Source of the DNA: an uncultured Shewanella sp.
GTDB lineage: Bacteria; Pseudomonadota; Gammaproteobacteria; Enterobacterales; Shewanellaceae
DNA: 64,000 nucleotides
Direction: 5' to 3'
Assembly: GCF_947501665.1 (NCBI RefSeq)
Contig: NZ_CANMWS010000006.1
Location: forward strand, 62,001-126,000
Shown: positions 57,786-64,000 of the stretch, piece after piece
How the letters are laid out: each line of letters starts with the position of its first letter
Position numbering within the stretch: position 1 is the stretch's first letter
Notes under the pieces: generated by a model
What the model saw: only the letters and a program-made list of their open reading frames with translations
What the model was told of the DNA's origin: nothing
Databases searched by the model: none
Translations under genes and position numbers: made by a program

Positions 57786-58868
57786 ATGTTTCAGGCGAAC
57801 GAAACGATGACACAGCATTTAACACTTTTCACCCAACGAGGTTTAGCGAAGCTAATTCAAAAAGCGGGTGGAGCAAGAATAGGAGAAACCAAACTGGGGC
57901 AAGTTGTCCAAACGCCTGCGGATAATAACTCCCTCGATGAAATCATCCTTGACGCACAAAATAAAGGCGTTCGTTTTGTCATTATTGGTATCGGTGAAGA
58001 TATTGGTCCAAGAGCAAACCTTGGCCGAGGCGGTGCGGCGGATGCCTATGAAAGTGGAATCGCTCACTTTATCAATATGCAATCAAATCGCTTTTTTACT
58101 GGTAATCAATGCCTTATTCTTGGCCAAATTATAACAGATGATCTTCAAAATGAGCTCGAACAAAATATCAGTCATTTAAGAAAACAAGTTGAACAACTTG
58201 ATGAGCGGGTCATAAAAATACTCACACCAATTATAGCAGCAGGATTAGAGCCTATTATCATCGGCGGTGGGCACAATAATGCTTATGGTTTATTAATGGC
58301 AAGCAAGGCTGCCAAAAATACACCTATCGCGGCCGTAAATCTTGATCCCCATTGTGATTTTCGGCTTAGAGAAGGCAGACATAGTGGTAATGGCTTCAGT
58401 TATGCAGCGGCAGAAGGGGCACTGAATTACTACCATGTCCTTGGATTACATGAACATAAAAATACCGAAGCATCTCTAGAACAACTTACCGCTTTTGGAG
58501 GTCATTGGCATAGCCTTCAACAAATTTGGCTAAGAAGAGAAATAACATTAGAAAAAGCCTTATATAACATAAAAAAATCCTTAAACAATACTCAAAAACC
58601 AGTGGCTCTTGAACTGGATTTGGACGCGATAATCAATATGCCAAGCAGTGCTTCCACCGTGGCTGGCATTCCACTAATAGATGCAATCCATTACGTACAT
58701 GACATTGCCAAACATTGTCAATGTACTTATTTACACTTAGCAGAAGCCGCTCCAAGTTGCCACCCCTCAGGTCTCGATGCGGGCTCTCGAATGATAGGAC
58801 AAAGTATTAGCGAGCTTATGCTCACATACATGCAAGCAAGACTAAACAACACATTGAGATATAATTAA
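57786..58868 (+). CDS. Arginase-superfamily hydrolase (formimidoylglutamase HutG-like)
   Basis: 360 residues of the ureohydrolase family. All six manganese ligands are in place: His163 (GGGHNNAYG), Asp187/His189/Asp191 (NLDPHCDFR) and Asp278/Asp280 (ELDLDAI). The N-terminal GEDIGPRANLGRGGA and PSSASTVAGI support a formimidoylglutamase-type enzyme rather than arginase. No other histidine-utilisation gene (hutHUI) is nearby, so the substrate is uncertain. ATG 57807 (MTQHLTLF) is an alternative start. An AT-only palindrome follows at 59016-59043. Confidence 0.82.
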   Translation: MFQANETMTQHLTLFTQRGLAKLIQKAGGARIGETKLGQVVQTPADNNSLDEIILDAQNKGVRFVIIGIGEDIGPRANLGRGGAADAYESGIAHFINMQSNRFFTGNQCLILGQIITDDLQNELEQNISHLRKQVEQLDERVIKILTPIIAAGLEPIIIGGGHNNAYGLLMASKAAKNTPIAAVNLDPHCDFRLREGRHSGNGFSYAAAEGALNYYHVLGLHEHKNTEASLEQLTAFGGHWHSLQQIWLRREITLEKALYNIKKSLNNTQKPVALELDLDAIINMPSSASTVAGIPLIDAIHYVHDIAKHCQCTYLHLAEAAPSCHPSGLDAGSRMIGQSISELMLTYMQARLNNTLRYN

Positions 58869-59015
58869 CCTGAACTTGGGTTAAGCAGCGCCATTAAATA
58901 TCACTATTTTGGCCCCTATCCGTGTTGTGCTTTCTACTCATAGCGTGCGATTAGGCACGAAATCCCGCCTTGATTTCGACAAAAATATCGACATTGTGCA
59001 AAAAGTGACATAAAT

Positions 59016-59043
59016 AAAAACAATAAATTAATTTATTGTTTTT
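59016..59043. terminator. AT-rich palindrome between HutG-like and BCCT genes
   Basis: A perfect 28-bp palindrome AAAAACAATAAATT / AATTTATTGTTTTT between convergent genes. It contains only one G:C pair per arm, so it would be a weak hairpin, but ends in TTTTT on either strand. A terminator is the simplest reading. Confidence 0.5.
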
Positions 59044-59106
59044 AATATAACTTTGTTTAAACAAACACTCATTGTCCTGAGTTAAGGTAAATTAAAAAGA
59101 GTTTGT

Positions 59107-60672
59107 TTAATTATGGCTATTTGTGATCACTTTAGTGTTTTTTATCACTACAGGCTTAAAGGGAAAGTCTCGTTTTAGGGTTTTGACTAAAGCAATAGCA
59201 GAAAAAAAACCAATCAATAAAATGGGAATAGACGTCAGCAACATAATCGACACCATTATTTCTAACGCTTCCATATACATTAACGAAATCGGTAATGCTG
59301 CTAATGCAAAAGCCCAAAATAATCGGTGCCACTTACCAGGGTCTTGACCCACTGTTAAGTTCTTTGTCGCCGTAGAAGCAATGATATAAGAAGCCGAATC
59401 ATAGGTAGTCGCAGAAAAGAGCACACTCACAATACAAAAAATACCCAATACCAACTTAGGAAAGGGTAAGGCTGTAAACGTGGCTATTATCGCCGCAACT
59501 CCACCTTCATTTTTTAAAATTTCAGCAGTGTTGACCACCCCTTCTAACGTTAAGGATAAAGAATAATTTCCTAAAATCATGAAGAATAGATACCCACCCA
59601 ATGTGCCATAAATCAACATACCTGCAATCAATTGCCTAATCGTTCTCCCTCTAGAGATCCTAGTCACAAATAGACCGACAAATGGAGCATAGGCTATCCA
59701 CCAAGTCCAATAGAATATTGTCCACTTTTCGACAAAACCTGAATCAGTATAAGGATCTGTCCAAGTCATCATAGTGACAAATTCACTGGCAAGAAATCCT
59801 AAACTATTTATCGCTACTTTTATTATAAACACCGTTGGCCCCACAAAGAGTACAAAGGCGAGTAAAAGAAATGCCAATAAAATATTTGCATCACTTAACC
59901 GCTTAATCCCTTTATTTAAACCAAAATAAGCACTCATTGAAAACAATGCTGAGCACACCAACGCAGTCATTAATTTTAAGGTAAAGTTATCATTTAAATC
60001 AGATAAGTAGCCCACACTTGCAGAGATCATTGGAGTGCTGATCCCAAGAGAGTATCCCGCTCCGCCTAACAAGCTAATAATAAAAATAATATCCACAATA
60101 GCAGCAATCGGCTTTGCGATTGGCTTATCACCCACTAAGCCATATAATGCTGTGCTGAGTCTTAAATAAGGCACTTTCTTCACATAAAAAGGGTAAGCTA
60201 TCGCCACTGTCGGTAAGCAGTAAATAGCCCAAGCTACAATTCCCCAATGAAACAACCCCATACTCGTCGCCCAATCTATGGCCGCAACAGAGCGCGATTC
60301 AACATTATGCGGTGGAGCTTCATAATAATAGCCCCACTCAATCACAGCCCAGAACAGCAAGCCCGCCCCCACGCCAGCACAAAATAACATGCCAGCCCAA
60401 GATAAATCAGAATATTCAACATTGTCCTCAATCCCGCCCAACTTCATTTTTCCGAAACGAGAAAAAGCTAAAATAAGCAAAAAAACGAATGCAGCAATAG
60501 TTACGACAATATAAACCCACCCTAAATTCACAATCAAACGGGTATATAAATCACTTAGAAACCTTTCAGTTAATTCGGGGAAAAATATTAAAGGAATACA
60601 GATGGCGGCCAGCAGTAATAAAACAGAAACAAAACTAAACTTGCAGATGCTAACATTCTGAGACTTATCCAT
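59107..60672 (-). CDS. BCCT-family betaine/carnitine/choline transporter
   Basis: 521 residues with 12 predicted transmembrane helices. Family hallmarks: SWAGMLFCAGVGAGLLFWAVIEW in TM2-3, the ATSMGLFHWGIVAWAIYC segment, and the TM8 signature FYWTWWIAYAPFVGLFVTRISRGRTIRQ containing the conserved Trp cluster and the RISRGRT loop. No long regulatory C-terminal domain, unlike osmosensing BetP. The substrate cannot be fixed from sequence; glycine betaine, choline or carnitine are the usual options, useful to a marine cell. Confidence 0.92.
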   Translation of the reverse strand: MDKSQNVSICKFSFVSVLLLLAAICIPLIFFPELTERFLSDLYTRLIVNLGWVYIVVTIAAFVFLLILAFSRFGKMKLGGIEDNVEYSDLSWAGMLFCAGVGAGLLFWAVIEWGYYYEAPPHNVESRSVAAIDWATSMGLFHWGIVAWAIYCLPTVAIAYPFYVKKVPYLRLSTALYGLVGDKPIAKPIAAIVDIIFIISLLGGAGYSLGISTPMISASVGYLSDLNDNFTLKLMTALVCSALFSMSAYFGLNKGIKRLSDANILLAFLLLAFVLFVGPTVFIIKVAINSLGFLASEFVTMMTWTDPYTDSGFVEKWTIFYWTWWIAYAPFVGLFVTRISRGRTIRQLIAGMLIYGTLGGYLFFMILGNYSLSLTLEGVVNTAEILKNEGGVAAIIATFTALPFPKLVLGIFCIVSVLFSATTYDSASYIIASTATKNLTVGQDPGKWHRLFWAFALAALPISLMYMEALEIMVSIMLLTSIPILLIGFFSAIALVKTLKRDFPFKPVVIKNTKVITNSHN

Positions 60673-60748
60673 AGTATACCTAATCCCTAATAAAAATTAC
60701 TTAATATAAATCAACAGATTGTGATGTATTGACTCACAAGTATTAAAG

Positions 60749-61732
60749 TTAAATAGATAAAATGACACAGCCTCTAATCTTTCCTGATCCTACTAATTCA
60801 TGTGCCTTTACAGCCTCACTTAATGGTAATACAGTTTTTATCTGATGAGTGAGCCTATGATTTTTTAACGCTTTTTCAATATCGGTAATCGCCATACTTT
60901 TCGCAGACTCTGGCATAGAATAGACAATGACGCAGCGCAGTGTTAAATCTAAATACATCATTTTATAAAAAGGCAATTGGGGCTCAGGCTCTTGAGTTGA
61001 TGAATACGTTGCAATGACAGCGCCAATTTTAACGACATTTAATACTGCCTCGAGATTAGCGCCAAATTCAACATCAATCACTCGCTCAATCAAATCGCCA
61101 TCGCTTGCCTGTAAAATTTGTTGAGTGAAATCATGTCCAGTGTGATCCACCACCGCATCAGCGCCAAGGGAAAGACAGGTTTCTTTATCTTGAGAATTTG
61201 ATGCAGTTGCAATCACAAAAGCCCCTGATATTTTCGCCCACTGTATCGCATAAAATCCCACTCGCCCCGCCCCACCGGTGATGAGTACTTTTTTACTTTT
61301 AACCGTTCCATCAGCAAATACACATCGATGTGCCGTCATGGCAGGGATCCCTAAACAAGCCCCGACTTCAAAGCTCGCTTCATCAGGTAAGTGTGCCGCA
61401 CGCTTGCTCTCTATTCTAATAAACTCCGCCGATGTTCCAAATCGCCTATCATGTTGCGCTTGATAGACCCATACACGCTCACCAATTCTTGCTTTAGGCA
61501 CTCCTTCACCCACCGCTTCAATCACGCCAGCACCATCGCTGTTAGGAATTATTTCACCATTATTCAATAATTCAGGAAATGCACCTGCTCGTTTTTTTAC
61601 ATCAGAAGGATTCACCGCAGAGGTATACAGCTTTACCAAAACTTCTCCTGCTTGTACAACGGGTTTATCAAGCTCAACCCATTGCAATACATCTTTTGCC
61701 TGACCAAATTTCTCAAATATCATCGCCTTCAT
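60749..61732 (-). CDS. Zinc-independent NADPH:quinone oxidoreductase-like (MDR family)
   Basis: 327 residues of the medium-chain dehydrogenase/reductase family. GroES-like N-terminal half (VLVKLYTSAVNPSDVKKRAGAFP) and a Rossmann half with VLITGGAGRVGFYAIQWAK and LGADAVVDH. The structural and catalytic zinc ligands are missing, as in the quinone oxidoreductase/zeta-crystallin branch. Monocistronic by appearance. Substrate unknown; quinones or reactive alkenals are typical of the branch. Confidence 0.87.
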   Translation of the reverse strand: MKAMIFEKFGQAKDVLQWVELDKPVVQAGEVLVKLYTSAVNPSDVKKRAGAFPELLNNGEIIPNSDGAGVIEAVGEGVPKARIGERVWVYQAQHDRRFGTSAEFIRIESKRAAHLPDEASFEVGACLGIPAMTAHRCVFADGTVKSKKVLITGGAGRVGFYAIQWAKISGAFVIATASNSQDKETCLSLGADAVVDHTGHDFTQQILQASDGDLIERVIDVEFGANLEAVLNVVKIGAVIATYSSTQEPEPQLPFYKMMYLDLTLRCVIVYSMPESAKSMAITDIEKALKNHRLTHQIKTVLPLSEAVKAHELVGSGKIRGCVILSI

Positions 61733-61894
61733 AATCGACTCATCAAGCTTTCAGTTTAATGACTATCACGTTGAATTAAGTGTAGGCGATCTTCTCTCCA
61801 GCGTAGAGTGACCTTAATACTCTCACCATGAATATTTGAAATGATTACCAAGATAAATGATAAAACGTAGAGTAACGTACACATCACCATAATA

Positions 61895-61922
61895 AAGGTG
61901 AGAATATTGCTCTTCTCACCTT
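61895..61922. terminator. Hairpin upstream of the frameshifted hypothetical gene
   Basis: Perfect inverted repeat AAGGTGAGAA / TTCTCACCTT with an 8-nt loop, ending 17 bp before the ATG at 61939. No T-run follows on either strand. It may be a terminator or part of the leader of the next gene; the closeness to the start codon would hinder ribosome access if it forms. Confidence 0.5.
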
Positions 61923-61938
61923 ATCATTACCGCTCGGC

Positions 61939-62575
61939 ATGATGACAATTCGCATTCATGCGACAAAACAAACTGCGCTGCAAATTGACACTGCAGAACC
62001 TCAAATAAAAAATGCTGAGATTCAGATCAGTAATGCAAACACTCAAATAACTCAGACCAAGCAGCAAAACCTTTTTATCAATAGGCTCGCTCACCGAAAA
62101 GAGTTTTTTGAGCTGTTAAAAACACTTAAAAAAGAACACAGTATTATTTTCGCCAATAAAATAAAAATATACCACTGGCTATTTCCTGCTCACCTTCTTG
62201 ATCCCTATAACGTCAATGCGTCGGAAAATGCAAAACCTTACCCTTTAGCAAATTTATTGGCTGAATATACAAAAAATCACTTTTTATAATCAAGATTTTG
62301 AAGCAAGCTCTCGAGGTTTGATGGATCGCCCTGATACCACACAAGAAGATGCCACTAGAATAAAAAACTTATACTCTGATATGGACAATATCAGCGCTAA
62401 GCTTCACTTTAAAATAGACGCAAACAGTGAGAGTAAAAGAGAATTTATCATTAATAAATATCCGATAATCTTCGCCTATACTAAGCAAAAACCATTGCTG
62501 CATGTAACAATTATCAATGATGTACTTGAAAATTTATTTCTGGCAATCTTAAATATAATACACCACCTCAAATAA
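61939..62575 (+). pseudogene. Hypothetical protein gene, probably frameshifted
   Basis: Two adjoining open frames. The first (61939-62289) encodes 116 residues with a Gln/Asn/Thr-rich coiled-coil stretch (about 16-42) and a basic helical part. The second runs to 62575; its first start codon is a TTG at 62318, but the frame is already open upstream from about 62261 and reads ITFYNQDFEASSRGLMDRPD, continuing smoothly from the first. The shift would occur at a run of six A (62271-62276) or five T (62281-62285). I do not recognise the protein. No convincing ribosome site precedes 61939. Sequencing error, strain-specific decay or two unrelated small ORFs are all possible. Confidence 0.5.
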
Positions 62576-62697
62576 CAACTAATAACCACGGCTTTCAAGC
62601 CAGCCTGCAACAATTTTTTAAAAGGGACACAGGTTTCATTTTTTTATCATAAATTCACAGAAAACCAGCAAGAAAAGCGATCTGACTTGGCGGTTAG

Positions 62698-63447
62698 TTA
62701 AGCTCTACTCAATACTGTCTTCAATTTTGCCTTCACCGAACGCCAATGGGTCATAGGTGTTGTCGGTGCAAGCTGTATGAGTGATTGATAATCCTCCTCT
62801 GTGAGCTGCACTTCCCCGCCGTGTGCTAATGCAATAATTTGAGGTTTTAGCATTTTCACTTTTTGCAGTGACTCTCGATAACGGTTTGGGTAAAAAATAG
62901 GAAAAGGTGGAATAAACTTAGTCTTAACTTTAACCAGTAAATCGGCAACATATAAACGCTCAGTGATTTCATGATAAAGGGACAGATCTCTGTCTGTGTG
63001 ACCTTGAGTATAAATCACCTTCCAATCATCAAAACCGGGTAATAAAGCACCATCCTCAAGATGATAATCGGCTTTTAATTGAGAAGAGTAATAGATGTTT
63101 CGCCGTGGCTTTTTCATCTTATTTGCCACCCATAAGGTGAGTAATATATCAGTCAGGTGCATCAGTTTACCATCAAAGCCTGAATACCATTGACCCGCCA
63201 CCTTTGCAGCAGCTATTTTACATCCGGTTATTTCCCGCAATTTGTGCGCCGCCCCAGCATGATCAGGGTGCATGTGAGTCACTACCACTAACCTTAAGTC
63301 TTGCAACTTACGCTTTAACTTAATACAGATATACTCTTTTAAAACAGGAATATCAGCACGACTACAGCCATCGAGTAATAACAATTTATTTGAATATTCA
63401 ATTAAATAAATTGTTTGTATGTATCCATTAATAGGATGTAATTGCAT
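62698..63447 (-). CDS. MBL-fold metallohydrolase
   Basis: 249 residues of the metallo-beta-lactamase superfamily. The metal signature THMHPDHAGA supplies His58, His60, Asp62 and His63; a second-shell GHTDRDLSLYH and a final AHGGE provide the other ligands. Similar to glyoxalase-II-like hydrolases of unknown substrate. A Trp/Tyr-containing insert (about 95-125, KVAGQWYSGFDGKLMHLTDILL) suggests a lipophilic or bulky substrate, but this is only inference. No operon partner visible. Confidence 0.88.
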   Translation of the reverse strand: MQLHPINGYIQTIYLIEYSNKLLLLDGCSRADIPVLKEYICIKLKRKLQDLRLVVVTHMHPDHAGAAHKLREITGCKIAAAKVAGQWYSGFDGKLMHLTDILLTLWVANKMKKPRRNIYYSSQLKADYHLEDGALLPGFDDWKVIYTQGHTDRDLSLYHEITERLYVADLLVKVKTKFIPPFPIFYPNRYRESLQKVKMLKPQIIALAHGGEVQLTEEDYQSLIQLAPTTPMTHWRSVKAKLKTVLSRA

Positions 63448-64000
63448 CTATCACTATCTCCTTAACGACTATTATCGCTTGTATTATGAATCAACTCATC
63501 AGACCACTCAAGAAAACCTTTCTCTAACCTGTCCCTTCCCCTTAAAGATACGCTTTTTATTCATCACTAAAAATGATAGCTCCCCCCCTAGAAATGATAA
63601 GTAAACCAGATTAAGGAATAAAAAATCCGCAAAAGAACAAAAAAAGAACAAACACCACCAAAAATCAACACCTAACAAACATTAACAAAACAAACTTACT
63701 TAAAAACTAATTTCGACATATAACACCTAAAAAAGATACATTAACCAGCTTAAAAGACATACATCCATAAGATTGAATCGAATAAAAAACCAACCAAGAA
63801 AAATTAAAGTTAACAAACTTAAAATAAAAATCAAATTTGTATTGATAATGATACATTTAGGGATTAACTTCATTAACAAATATTAATCGTTTAAGGAGTG
63901 GCGTCATCACTAATATTTAAATAACTAGTTTAACTTATCTTAATTAAAATTATATTTATTGTTAATAACAATAAGGCTATTTGCACCCTGCAATAAATTA
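63448..64000. other. AT-rich region at the right edge with a possible Fur-like site
   Basis: Over 550 bp without a convincing gene; very rich in A and T. TTGATAATGATACAT (about 63842-63856) shares TGATAATGATA with the Fur box consensus GATAATGATAATCATTATC, about 145 bp from the window edge, and may belong to an iron-regulated gene beyond it. A short inverted repeat TTGTTAATAACAA lies near 63959-63971. Confidence 0.35.

Noticed and set aside
61895..61922. Riboswitch or attenuator reading of the hairpin before 61939
   Set aside because: No second competing stem, leader peptide or T-run; kept only as an unexplained hairpin.

Overview
The window reads as chromosomal DNA of a low-GC marine gammaproteobacterium, most likely Shewanella or a close relative. 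The main argument is gene order: dapF-lysA-lptM | cyaY-hemC-hemD-hemX-hemY, then a giant biofilm adhesin followed by an ABC transporter, an HlyD adaptor, a TolC-like porin, an OmpA-like lipoprotein, a LapG-type protease and a LapD-type c-di-GMP receptor. This is the arrangement I recall for the bpf (biofilm-promoting factor) locus of Shewanella oneidensis. This is recognition from sequence and memory, not a database search.

Layout. 1-6.9 kb: lysine/diaminopimelate genes on the minus strand (dapF is cut by the window edge), a small LptM lipoprotein gene, and cyaY plus the haem genes on the plus strand. 7.4-25.6 kb: two tandem giant RTX adhesin genes (about 2402 and 3482 residues). Both have the N-terminal retention module, many Ig-like repeats, an unrecognised repeated 'WG/GVGIG' module, a coiled coil, GGxGxD calcium repeats and a type I secretion signal. 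25.8-34.2 kb: the secretion and control genes (rtxB, rtxD, aggA, OmpA-like, bpfG, bpfD). 34.6-38.8 kb: a third, smaller substrate-like protein (1394 residues) with a retention module and secretion tail but no GGxGxD repeats. 38.8-51.6 kb: minus-strand housekeeping genes metF, tldD, a nitrilase-family amidase gene, yhdP, rng, maf, mreD, mreC and mreB. 52.3-54.6 kb: hslV-hslU behind a clear sigma-32 promoter, then a DUF971 gene. 54.6-64 kb: a glycosyltransferase/PAP2 pair, a small membrane protein gene, rraA, an isolated arginase/HutG-like gene, a BCCT transporter gene, a quinone-oxidoreductase-like gene, a probably frameshifted hypothetical gene and an MBL-fold hydrolase gene.

How the genes work together. 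The inferred system is a c-di-GMP-gated surface adhesin system. RtxB/RtxD/AggA secrete the adhesins, whose N-terminal plug keeps them in the outer membrane. BpfG, the periplasmic cysteine protease, clips the plug unless it is sequestered by BpfD, whose GGDEF and EAL motifs are both degenerate, so it should bind c-di-GMP rather than make or degrade it. What is unusual is that one transporter/protease set appears to serve three substrates. The expected di-alanine LapG site reads ASAG, ASAG and AESG in the three, and a coiled coil sits directly before the RTX block in the two giants.

Repeats. Two related MITE-like elements (190-389 and 41516-41848) flank housekeeping genes; one supplies the lysA stop codon. 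A 48-bp tandem repeat (56423-56566) shares sequence with the interior of the second element. Adhesin 2 contains a 1117-bp block present twice with no difference I can see. The end of hemY plus its terminator appears in diverged form between the adhesin genes, suggesting how the tandem pair arose. No rRNA, tRNA, CRISPR array, prophage or transposase gene was seen.
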